Source: JBKHDT01 sp049974825
GTDB taxonomy: Bacteria > Pseudomonadota > Gammaproteobacteria > Halothiobacillales > Halothiobacillaceae
NCBI GenBank assembly: GCA_049974825.1
Contig: JBNGDJ010000073.1
Span: forward strand, 1-12,173
Reading direction: 5' to 3'
Length of the DNA: 12,173 nucleotides
Notes under the pieces: model-generated
Seen by the model: only the letters and a program-made list of their open reading frames with translations
What the model was told of the DNA's origin: nothing
Databases searched by the model: none
Part shown: piece after piece, positions 1 to 6,864 of the stretch
How positions within the stretch are numbered: the first letter of the stretch is position 1
Layout of the letters: each line of letters starts with the position of its first letter
Position numbers and translations under genes: made by a program

Positions 1-80
1 GCAATTCAATGGCTTGCGCCATTGTGCGGCAGGGCATCCGTGCCCTGCACGGGAAGGTCTGCATTCGTGCAGACCTTCCC
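1..80 (+). repeat. Hairpin-rich interspersed element, copy I (3' part; left end cut by window)
   Basis: Three perfect hairpins follow each other almost without gaps. Hairpin 3 is CAATGGC (7-13) with GCCATTG (18-24). Hairpin 4 is GCAGGGCA (29-36) with TGCCCTGC (41-48), loop TCCG. Hairpin 5 is GGGAAGGTCTGCA (51-63) with TGCAGACCTTCCC (68-80), loop TTCG. The tract from 7 to 80 is 74 bases, the same length as the matching part of copy II (11274-11347). Both share loop and junction sequence but differ in their stems. The last base of hairpin 5 is also the last base of the yceH TAG stop, so the element abuts that gene exactly. Read in the yceH direction it could act as a transcript end or 3' stabiliser, but no T-run follows, so it is not a standard intrinsic terminator. 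The 5' hairpins 1 and 2, if present, lie outside the window. Confidence 0.75.
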
Positions 81-772
81 TAATCCTGCCGGTCGTCTGA
101 ATCCGAACCGACTGCGCGTTCGCGCAGCCAGGCCACCTCCGCTTCCAGGCGTTCGACCCGGGCCTGCAGTTCGGCCAGCAGGTCGCCATCGGTCGAAGCG
201 CCCGATCGTGACGACGCGGGGTCGATGTCCGGTTCGCCGCAGAGCAGGTGGGCGTAGCGCTCTTCCCGCTTGCCCGGCTCGCGGGGCAGGCGGGTGACCA
301 GCGGTGGCGTGCGCTGGGCCAGTCTTTCCAGACGGTAGGTGACTTCTTCGAGATTCTCGAAATCCGCCATTCGACCGGCATGGCTGCGCAACTCCCCGAC
401 GGTCATGGGCCCGCGAAGCATCAGCAAACAAAGCAGGGCCTGCATCTGGCGGGTCAGGTCATGACGCTTGTCCAGCTGTTGTTCGTACCGCTCGGTCCGT
501 CCGGCGAAGTGTCCACTCACGAGGCCGCGATCGCGCAGGGCATTGACCGCATGACCGACTTCGCCGGAGGTGAGATTCATGACCGGATTGCGCGCGGACT
601 TCTGATTGCAGGCGGTGACCAGCGCATTGAGCGTCAGGGGGTAGGCGTCGGGCGTGGTGCGCTGCTTTTCCATCAGGCAGCCGAGTACGCGCGCCTCGAC
701 AGGGTTGAGCAAAGGCGCTTCGGAAGCGGCGGGCACACTGTCAGTCGGTTCGTCTGTCATCTCATCCGGCAT
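80..772 (-). CDS. yceH: YceH/DUF480 family winged-helix protein
   Basis: The product resembles E. coli YceH (DUF480), a cytoplasmic protein of unknown function built from two winged-helix domains. The family signature is clear near the N-terminus: EARVLGCLMEKQ, then TPDAYPLTLN, ACNQK and NPVMNL. Further on come RGPMTVGELR and RLPREPGKREERYAHL, all close to the E. coli sequence. A heptad-like leucine/alanine coiled coil (ELQARVERLEAEVAWL) ends the protein, also as in E. coli. I prefer the ATG at 772, which has GAGGAG 10 bases upstream and gives 230 residues. An ATG at 802 (240 residues) and one at 760 are alternatives; the last would leave no overlap with atpA. With the chosen start the gene overlaps the end of atpA by 11 bases, so it is probably co-translated with the ATPase operon. 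Whether it has any role in the ATPase is unknown. Confidence 0.93.
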   Translation of the reverse strand: MPDEMTDEPTDSVPAASEAPLLNPVEARVLGCLMEKQRTTPDAYPLTLNALVTACNQKSARNPVMNLTSGEVGHAVNALRDRGLVSGHFAGRTERYEQQLDKRHDLTRQMQALLCLLMLRGPMTVGELRSHAGRMADFENLEEVTYRLERLAQRTPPLVTRLPREPGKREERYAHLLCGEPDIDPASSRSGASTDGDLLAELQARVERLEAEVAWLRERAVGSDSDDRQD

Positions 773-2609
773 CGGTCCGGGACTCCTCTTCGGTCTGTTC
801 ACCCTTGAGCATGGCCTCGATCTGATCGACGAATCGCTGGTGATCGGGCGAGTCCGGCCGGGCGTAATTGAGATTCTTGAACAAGCCGGTCAGCCGCGTG
901 TAGAAGCGGCGTACCTGGTCCTTGTCCTCAAGTTTCGGGGGGTGCTCGATGGCACGCATCACCCGGGAAAAATCTTCCTTCTGGCGTTCCAGCGGGACGG
1001 AGACATCCACCGGGTCGAAGGCATCCTGCTGCAGGTACACCATGTCGAGGAACAGCGCCTGCTGAAACGTCAGGTAATCGGCCAGGGTCACGCCTTCCTC
1101 GCCGGTGACCTGCATCATCTGCTGCACGCTGTCGCCGGCCTTGAGCAGGTCGACCATCCGCTCGACCCGATCGGTCCAGTCCGGCGCGACCTCCCGGTTG
1201 AACCAGGGGGCGAGCTGCTTGAGATAGCGCGACCAGGACAAGAGCGGGTCCACCGAGGGATAGAAGCGCTTGTAGGCACGGTCAGCGGACAGACCGAGGA
1301 AGGTCTTGACGGTGGCCAGGGTCGACTGCGTGACCGGCTCCTCGAAATTGCCCCCGGCCGGCGAAACCGTGCCAATCATGGTCAGACTGCCCTGTTCGCC
1401 CGAGGCATTGCGGACGATGCCGGCGCGTTCATAGACACCCCGAATGGCCGAATCGAGATAGGCCGGAAAGGCTTCCTCGCCGGGAATTTCTTCCATGCGT
1501 CCTGAGGTTTCCCGCATGGCCTGCGCCCAGCGTGATGTCGAGTCGGCAATCAGCAGCACGTCGAAGCCCATCTGCCGGTAATACTCGCCGAGCGTGATGC
1601 CCGTGTAGATCGACGCTTCCCGTGCCGCCACCGGCATCGACGAGGTATTGCAGACGATGATCGTGCGGTCCATCAGTGAACCGCCGGTCTTCGGGTCGCT
1701 GAGTTTCGGGAATTCCTTGATCGTCTCGACCACTTCCCCGGCCCGCTCCCCGCAGGCGACCACGATGACGATGTCCACGGCCGAATAGCGGCTGATCAGA
1801 TTCTGCAGGACGGTCTTGCCGGCGCCGAAGGGCCCCGGGATGCAGGCCGTACCCCCCAGCGCGATCGGAAAGAACGTGTCGATCAGCCGCAGGGTGGTCA
1901 CCAGGGGCTGCTCCGGATAGCGCCGCATACAGCGGCGGCGCTTCAGCAACTGCTCGGGCACCGGCCGGCGGACCGGCCAGCGCTGCATCATCGAGAGCGC
2001 CCGCTCGGGTGCATCCGTCTCATCCGTGGCGCGGATCCGGGCGATGGGCGTATCGACCGTCAGATTGCCTTCCTGAATCCAGGTGACCTCGACCTCGCCC
2101 GGCTCGTCGAATGGGATCATGATCCGGTGCGTGAAGCGTCCTTCCTGGACGGTGCCCAGGGTATCGCCGGCCTGCAGGCGATCGCCGGTTTTCACCGCCG
2201 CGACAAAAGACCACTTTTGCTGGCGGTCCAGCCGGTCTACCTCTGCACCGCGCGGCAGAAAGGTGCCGTAGCGATCCGCCACCTTCTCCAGCGGATTCTG
2301 GAGTCCGTCGAACACCTGGCCAAGCAGGCCCGGGCCAAGCTCCACCGACAGCATTTCGCTGGTCAGCGCGACCTCGTCCCCGACGGCCAGGCCGCGTGTG
2401 TCTTCAAAAACCTGCACCGTGGCGACCCGGCCGCGAACCTTCAGGACCTCGGACTGCAGCCGTTCGCCGCTGTTCGGGATGAGGTAGACGACCTCGTTTT
2501 TCATCAGGGCGCTTTGTCGGTCGGCCGCGTTGACCTCGATTGTCACGATATCGCCCGAGACGGCGCGGACCGTGACCGTGGTGTCCTGTGGAGCGAGCTC
2601 CGTGTTCAT
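762..2609 (-). CDS. atpA: V-type ATPase catalytic subunit A
   Basis: This 615-residue protein is the ATP-hydrolysing subunit of the V1 head, alternating with B in the hexamer. The Walker A motif GPFGAGKT lies at residues 259-266 and the catalytic glutamate is in CGERAGE (E288). Walker B is in VLLIADSTSRWAQAMRE (about 351-367). The A-type insertion domain that distinguishes it from F-type beta covers about 110-200 (EKVADRYGTFLPRG, WSFVAAVKTGD, GEVEVTWIQEGNL). Length is normal for the family. The ATG at 2609 overlaps the stop of the DUF2764 gene as ATGA, with GGAGG about 8 bases upstream, so the two are translationally coupled. It is the last ATPase gene of the operon and is followed by yceH. 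The name atpA is also used for F-type alpha; this protein is the V-type (NtpA-like) subunit. No residue essential for catalysis appears to be missing. Confidence 0.97.
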   Translation of the reverse strand: MNTELAPQDTTVTVRAVSGDIVTIEVNAADRQSALMKNEVVYLIPNSGERLQSEVLKVRGRVATVQVFEDTRGLAVGDEVALTSEMLSVELGPGLLGQVFDGLQNPLEKVADRYGTFLPRGAEVDRLDRQQKWSFVAAVKTGDRLQAGDTLGTVQEGRFTHRIMIPFDEPGEVEVTWIQEGNLTVDTPIARIRATDETDAPERALSMMQRWPVRRPVPEQLLKRRRCMRRYPEQPLVTTLRLIDTFFPIALGGTACIPGPFGAGKTVLQNLISRYSAVDIVIVVACGERAGEVVETIKEFPKLSDPKTGGSLMDRTIIVCNTSSMPVAAREASIYTGITLGEYYRQMGFDVLLIADSTSRWAQAMRETSGRMEEIPGEEAFPAYLDSAIRGVYERAGIVRNASGEQGSLTMIGTVSPAGGNFEEPVTQSTLATVKTFLGLSADRAYKRFYPSVDPLLSWSRYLKQLAPWFNREVAPDWTDRVERMVDLLKAGDSVQQMMQVTGEEGVTLADYLTFQQALFLDMVYLQQDAFDPVDVSVPLERQKEDFSRVMRAIEHPPKLEDKDQVRRFYTRLTGLFKNLNYARPDSPDHQRFVDQIEAMLKGEQTEEESRTDAG

Positions 2610-3295
2610 GCCAGTGCCTCCAGCGAGACGGAAGATTGGTTCAATGCCTGTTCAACCAGCGTGTCGAAGCGGGCAACTCCCGCTTCCGGCTGGTTGCGGT
2701 GATAGCGTTGCAGAATGTCCCAGCGCATCACGTACAGAGCTACCGCGTCGAAGCCGAAATCGTGGGGGTCCGCAACGCGATCGAGGCGCCGCCAGGACTC
2801 CATCATCAAAAGCTGCTCCAGGGCCATCGGATCATCGGCGCGCAGATAGCGATCGGCCTCGGCAATCCAGGGATACAGGTGCCCCAGTCCGAAGGCCGGG
2901 TCCTGGTACTGGCGCTCGATCTGGCGCAGGAAACGCCCCAGGCCCCAGCGACGATCCCGCGGCAGGGTATCGCCCCGGGCACGCAATCGCAGAGCTGCGG
3001 TGAACGTCCGCATTTCCAGGCGTTCGAGCATGATGGGCCTGAGAAATGCGCTGTCGATCTCGGCCATGGCGCGTTCGGCACGGTCGATCACGGCGCCGTC
3101 GTGCAGGTCGATCGGCAGGCGCGCCCAGTGCAGGGCCGCGTCCATCTGCTCCAGGCGCTGGCGGTCGGTCTCTTCCAGCCAGGCCAGGCGCTTGTTCAGC
3201 TGCAGGCGGGTGATGGGAATATGCTTGCGTGTGCCCGGCACCGGCAGGTGCGGCAGGCTTGCCAGCAGCATGACGTAAGGCTCGTTGGCAGCCAT
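2606..3295 (-). CDS. DUF2764 protein, probable V-ATPase subunit C-like component
   Basis: This 229-residue protein matches the pattern of DUF2764, a family found within Chlamydia/spirochaete-type V-ATPase operons. It begins YVMLLASLPHLPVPG, as family members do, then is mainly helical, rich in Arg, Glu and Leu, with no signal peptide or membrane segment. The ending LYVMRWDILQRYHRNQPEAG is aromatic and charged. Its start overlaps the atpE stop by one base (TGATG) and its stop overlaps the atpA start (ATGA). In the Thermus operon the C and F genes lie between E and A, which is exactly this place. I infer that it replaces subunit C, which links the central shaft D to the K ring. Sequence alone does not prove this; it could instead be an assembly factor. 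Confidence 0.85.
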   Translation of the reverse strand: MAANEPYVMLLASLPHLPVPGTRKHIPITRLQLNKRLAWLEETDRQRLEQMDAALHWARLPIDLHDGAVIDRAERAMAEIDSAFLRPIMLERLEMRTFTAALRLRARGDTLPRDRRWGLGRFLRQIERQYQDPAFGLGHLYPWIAEADRYLRADDPMALEQLLMMESWRRLDRVADPHDFGFDAVALYVMRWDILQRYHRNQPEAGVARFDTLVEQALNQSSVSLEALA

Positions 3296-3987
3296 CAGCG
3301 CACGATTCCCTCAAGCAGAGCCCGGAACCGCGGTTGCAGATGGGCCATCAGCAGGGCCGCAATCGCCTGGTCGGACAGGTCGATTTCCAGCTCACCCTGA
3401 TTCAGGCGCAGTCGCAGGCCGCGGGCCTTGTCCTCTGCCACCGAAAAGGTTACGCCCTCGCGCAGCATCCTCTCGGCCATGGCCAGCACGAAGTGACTGA
3501 GCGTGCCTTCCTTGAGCTGTTCGGGGTGGCGGCGCAATTCCTCCAGTCCGACCACGTCGCGGGGCAGGACTACCTCCACCCGTTCCGACTCGTCCAGGCC
3601 CAAGTCCTCGCGCACCCGGCCGACCAGTTCAAGAATCAGTTTCTGCAGCAGCTGTTCGTCGGAGAGCTGGTCGCTGACCAGGCGTCGCACCTGGGCGGCA
3701 AAGTGATCGGAAAGGTGCGTCTTGAGTGCCAGCACGGCATCGCGTGCGGCAACCTGCATCGCCTCGTCGGTGGAGCGCTGGAGTCGTTCGCTCTGGGCGC
3801 GCGCTTCGGCCAGGATGCGGTCCGCTTCTTCCTGGGCCTGGTTGACCAGCCACTGGGCCCGGTGCTCGGCGTCGCGCACGATCCGGGCCGCTTCCTGCTG
3901 GCCTTTCTGGATGCCCTGTCCGCGCAGTCGCTCGATCAGGGTTTCGACGCCGTTGCTCAGGGCGACGTTGTCGGTCTTTTCGCTCAT
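3295..3987 (-). CDS. atpE: V-type ATPase peripheral stalk subunit E
   Basis: This 230-residue protein has the two-part layout of subunit E. Residues about 20-80 form a long charged alpha-helix rich in Ala, Glu, Arg and Gln (GQQEAARIVRDAEHRAQWLV, then QAQEEADRILAEARAQ). A globular C-terminal domain of about 110-230 follows, with VEVVLPRDVVGLEELRRHP and a closing LQPRFRALLEGIVR. In the complex E runs along the outside of the enzyme as part of the stator holding the A3B3 head against subunit I. Enzymes studied elsewhere pair E with subunit G; no G gene is visible here. GAGGAG stands about 6 bases before the ATG, within the 15-base gap after atpK, the only true gap in the ATPase operon. The name should not be confused with F-type atpE (the c subunit). 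Confidence 0.9.
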   Translation of the reverse strand: MSEKTDNVALSNGVETLIERLRGQGIQKGQQEAARIVRDAEHRAQWLVNQAQEEADRILAEARAQSERLQRSTDEAMQVAARDAVLALKTHLSDHFAAQVRRLVSDQLSDEQLLQKLILELVGRVREDLGLDESERVEVVLPRDVVGLEELRRHPEQLKEGTLSHFVLAMAERMLREGVTFSVAEDKARGLRLRLNQGELEIDLSDQAIAALLMAHLQPRFRALLEGIVR

Positions 3988-4002
3988 GGGTCGCTCCTCG
4001 GG

Positions 4003-4449
4003 TCAGGCCGGGATGCCGGCGCTGATGACCAGGGCAAAGATGAAGGCGAATACCGCGAAGCCCTCGACGATCGCCGCCGGGGCCAGCGACAGGCCGAAGA
4101 TTTCCGGGCGCGCCTTGGATGCATTGATTGCCGAGGCGCAGGCCTTGCCCTGGTAGATGGCGCTGGCCATCAGCGCCAGGCCCGCCAGCAGGCCGATCCC
4201 GAAAATGCCGGGCGCGGCGGCCTCGGTCATCTCGCGGTTGAGGGTGAACATCACCACGATGCCGAAGATGACCTGGGAGGAGGGCATGGCCGAGACCCCC
4301 AGGTACTTGCCGTGGCCGGACTCGGTTTCCAGCATGGCGCCGATGGCCGCCTGCCCGGCCAGCGAGCAGCCGATGATGCTCCCCACCGCGCCCAGCGCCA
4401 TCGGCGCATAAAGCCCGAGCCAGCCCAGGGCCAAGACGAACTCATTCAT
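4003..4449 (-). CDS. atpK: V-type ATPase membrane ring subunit K (proteolipid)
   Basis: This 148-residue, very hydrophobic protein has four transmembrane helices arranged as two hairpins, the duplicated form of subunit c typical of V-type K. The ion-carrying glutamate is E129 in APAAIVEGFAVFAF, in the last helix. The first hairpin has Q59 where the second has E129, so there is one carboxylate per subunit. Three further positions match the sodium ligands of Enterococcus hirae NtpK: S58-Q59 in MPSSQ (T64-Q65 there) and Q100 in YQGKACASA (Q110 there), with E129 equal to E139. This pattern favours sodium over proton transport, but it remains an inference. The ATG overlaps the end of atpI by 8 bases, with AAGGAG about 7 bases upstream. 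That is the strongest Shine-Dalgarno sequence in the operon, which suits a subunit needed in many copies. Confidence 0.95.
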   Translation of the reverse strand: MNEFVLALGWLGLYAPMALGAVGSIIGCSLAGQAAIGAMLETESGHGKYLGVSAMPSSQVIFGIVVMFTLNREMTEAAAPGIFGIGLLAGLALMASAIYQGKACASAINASKARPEIFGLSLAPAAIVEGFAVFAFIFALVISAGIPA

Positions 4450-6256
4450 GGTGAATCTCCTTTTTGCGAAATGGCCGGAACGGGTAGCCCTCGTCGGACA
4501 GCCCCCAGTTGTAGAACTCGATGAAATTCAGCCGCAGCCCGTGGACCACCCCGGAAAGAATCGCCAGGGCCAGATTCAGCACGTGCCCGAAAATCAGGAC
4601 CAGCGCCGCGAGAAACAACCCCATGCCCGGAAGGGCTTCGGCCACGTCCCCGGCAATCTGGTTGAAGGTCAATGCCAGTGAGGCGCTGGCCAGCCCCAGG
4701 GCGAACAGGCGCATGTAGCTGAGCACATCGCCGAAGGCCTTGGTGATGCGCGTCAGGGCATTGAGCCCTTCGAGTAGCCGCAGCAGGGCATCCTTGGCGC
4801 TGCGCACCGGTCGGCGCGATCCGAGCACTAGGATGGCCAGGCCCGAACCGATGCCCAAAACCCAGCAGGCATTTATCAGCCAGATCGGCAGCACGCCTGA
4901 AGCGGCCAGCCAGCCGACGAACCCGGACAGCAGGACGCCGTTCCAGGCAATCGCGCTGCCGGCAATGCGATCGGGCCAGTAGCGCACGGCACGAAACCCG
5001 TTGGCCATCATCAGATGGGCCACGCCGATAAACACCGACAGGCGCAGCATGCTGTCGAAATCGTTCAGATCAAGCAGCTGAAGCTGCCCGAGCAGTGTGT
5101 GCTCCGGTGGTGAGACACCGAAGTAGCTGCCCACCAGCACGCCGTAGACGGCGGCGGCGGCGAAGGTTGTTGCCGCCAGGTTGCGCAGGCGTCGCCCTGT
5201 GCGTCCCTGTCCAAGCCGCCGCCAGAACACCGCGAGACCGGCGGCAAGCACCAGCGCATAGCCGGCGTCGGCCATGATCATGGCGAAGAAGAGTGCGAAG
5301 GAGAAGAACAGCACCCGCGACGGGTCCCAGTCGGCGTAGCCCGGCGTCTGGAAAAAGCCGGTCAAATCCTCGCCCCCCGCTACTGCCGGCGGGTTCTTGA
5401 GCAGGGTGGGTGGGCGATCCTCGGGGGCCGGAGACTCGAAGAAGACGGCCAGACGATGGCTGGCCGCGAATCGCTCGACCTGTTCGCGCTCGTTCTTGGG
5501 CATCCAGCCGTGCAGGACAAACAGTCCGTCGTCGTCACGAGTGATGTGGCCGGCGTGGCGCAGCGCGGCGAGGTCTTCTGCACGGGCCAGGTGTCGGCTG
5601 ATCAGACCGATCCAGCGGGTCAGGGACAGGCGCTCGAATTCCAGTTCTTCGATCCGCGCCCGGGCGCGTTCGATCAGGTGGTCAATCCGGCGAAGCGACA
5701 GGTGACCGAGGGGCGTCGGCGGCACCGGCATGCGGCCTTCGGGTGGTTCCTGCTCGCCCATCACGATCAGGTAGACATTGCGTTGATCCCGTCGCGCCAC
5801 GCTCCAGTTCAGGTCGTCCTTTTCAAGCTGCTGGAACTGGCGATGGGTCAGTACGTAAAACCAGAAATCCACTGAGCCGAACTCACCGGGTTTGGGGGGG
5901 GTGAATTCACCCCAGGGCTCCATGCGCTTGCGCTGGGCCTGCAGTTCTTCCAGGTGTGCCCGGGTTTCGGTGAGTGCGTGTCGGTTGTGTTCGACCGTCT
6001 CGATGACCGCGTCGAAGTCAAAGTCTTCCTCGTCCCGAACTTGAAGGCGCCGGTCAGGCGTGTCCAGCAGCCAGCGCAGGGCCCGGTAGGCCGATTCCGG
6101 CCGGTCGGAGGGGGCCTCGGCATCGGCTGCAGGCCCGGTGGAACGGCGCAAGGGGACCAGGTGCACCACGCCGAGCGTTTGCAGTGATGCCAGGACCTCG
6201 GCTTTTTCCGCGCGCGGGCCGACCAGGGTGACCTTGCCCAGCTTGACGATGCTCAT
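4442..6256 (-). CDS. atpI: V-type ATPase membrane subunit I (a subunit)
   Basis: This 604-residue stator subunit provides the ion half-channels beside the K ring. The N-terminal half (about 1-310) is soluble and forms the arm that binds the peripheral stalks. It contains coiled-coil stretches such as TRAHLEELQAQRKRME and ARARIEELEFERLSL. From about 313 to 572 there are seven or so membrane segments, beginning FFSFALFFAMIMADAGYAL, a well-conserved subunit I motif. The essential arginine is R516 in GDVLSYMRLFALGLASASLA, the equivalent of the yeast Vph1 SYLRLWALSLA motif. The end, HGLRLNFIEFYNWG, is also typical. The ATG overlaps the atpD stop as ATGA and has GGAGG about 7 bases upstream. The length is normal for bacterial subunit I. 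Confidence 0.96.
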   Translation of the reverse strand: MSIVKLGKVTLVGPRAEKAEVLASLQTLGVVHLVPLRRSTGPAADAEAPSDRPESAYRALRWLLDTPDRRLQVRDEEDFDFDAVIETVEHNRHALTETRAHLEELQAQRKRMEPWGEFTPPKPGEFGSVDFWFYVLTHRQFQQLEKDDLNWSVARRDQRNVYLIVMGEQEPPEGRMPVPPTPLGHLSLRRIDHLIERARARIEELEFERLSLTRWIGLISRHLARAEDLAALRHAGHITRDDDGLFVLHGWMPKNEREQVERFAASHRLAVFFESPAPEDRPPTLLKNPPAVAGGEDLTGFFQTPGYADWDPSRVLFFSFALFFAMIMADAGYALVLAAGLAVFWRRLGQGRTGRRLRNLAATTFAAAAVYGVLVGSYFGVSPPEHTLLGQLQLLDLNDFDSMLRLSVFIGVAHLMMANGFRAVRYWPDRIAGSAIAWNGVLLSGFVGWLAASGVLPIWLINACWVLGIGSGLAILVLGSRRPVRSAKDALLRLLEGLNALTRITKAFGDVLSYMRLFALGLASASLALTFNQIAGDVAEALPGMGLFLAALVLIFGHVLNLALAILSGVVHGLRLNFIEFYNWGLSDEGYPFRPFRKKEIHHE

Positions 6257-6864
6257 GCCTGTTCCTCCAGCGCCTGCACACGTCGGGACTTGGCGATCTT
6301 GGCGCGCACGACGGCGGCCCGCTCGTTGTCGGCCAGGTGGATGCGGATGTGCCTGATGCGTTCCTCGGTCCGCGGAATAAGCACCTTTTCAAACAGGTTG
6401 ACCCGTTGCGTGATCTTCTGAACCGCGGCCTCCAGCCGTTCCAGCCGGATCTCGGCGATCCGCTGCTCCACTCGCAGGCGCAGCATCCGCTCCAGGCGGG
6501 CCACGGTGGTATCCACCCAATGGGGACGAGCCAGCAGGGAGTAGGGGCGCCGATGCAGCTCCAGCCTGTCGAGGACAGGCAACAGCGTGCCAAGCACGTT
6601 TTCTTCGCGCAGGTCGATCGTTTCGATCTGGACCATTTGCGGCAGATCCACCTCGTGATTGGCCAGCATGGGGAGCTGCTGCATGACCTGCGCACGCAAT
6701 TCGGCCTGCTGCCTGCGGATGTCCGCCAGCGTGTCGCGGGCGCGAGCGCGCTCTGCGATCAGCTGGCGACGTTTGAGATCCAGGGAGGGCAGGAAGCGCT
6801 TGTAGCTCTTGAGCTGCCGGGACTCCCGGAGCAGCGCCGACTTACTCAGCGACAGTTTCGCCAT
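6253..6864 (-). CDS. atpD: V-type ATPase central shaft subunit D
   Basis: This 203-residue protein is subunit D, the rotating coiled-coil shaft in the A3B3 head. It begins with short basic helical sequence (LSLSKSALLRESRQLKSYKR) and continues as a long helix ending near residue 60 (LDLKRRQLIAERARARDTL). The second long helix, after about 130 (RIAEIRLERLEAAVQKITQR), carries the family-typical RVNLFEKVLIP motif. This is the standard D layout of two long antiparallel helices with a middle globular part. The length agrees with the family. The ATG at 6864 overlaps the 3' end of atpB by 23 bases, with GAGGAAG just upstream, so translation of B probably feeds into D. No subunit F gene, the usual partner of D, is seen next to it. 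Confidence 0.94.
   Translation of the reverse strand: MAKLSLSKSALLRESRQLKSYKRFLPSLDLKRRQLIAERARARDTLADIRRQQAELRAQVMQQLPMLANHEVDLPQMVQIETIDLREENVLGTLLPVLDRLELHRRPYSLLARPHWVDTTVARLERMLRLRVEQRIAEIRLERLEAAVQKITQRVNLFEKVLIPRTEERIRHIRIHLADNERAAVVRAKIAKSRRVQALEEQA

Noticed and set aside
1..80. Intrinsic terminator of the V-ATPase/yceH operon
   Set aside because: The 13-bp stem is strong, but no T-run follows in the direction of transcription. It is listed as a repeat element that may still mark the transcript end.
654..1505. Long plus-strand open frames antisense to the V-ATPase genes (also 2588-3400, 3334-4524, 6809-8119)
   Set aside because: They are mirror frames of well-supported minus-strand genes in GC-rich DNA, with His/Gln-rich composition and no recognisable domain.
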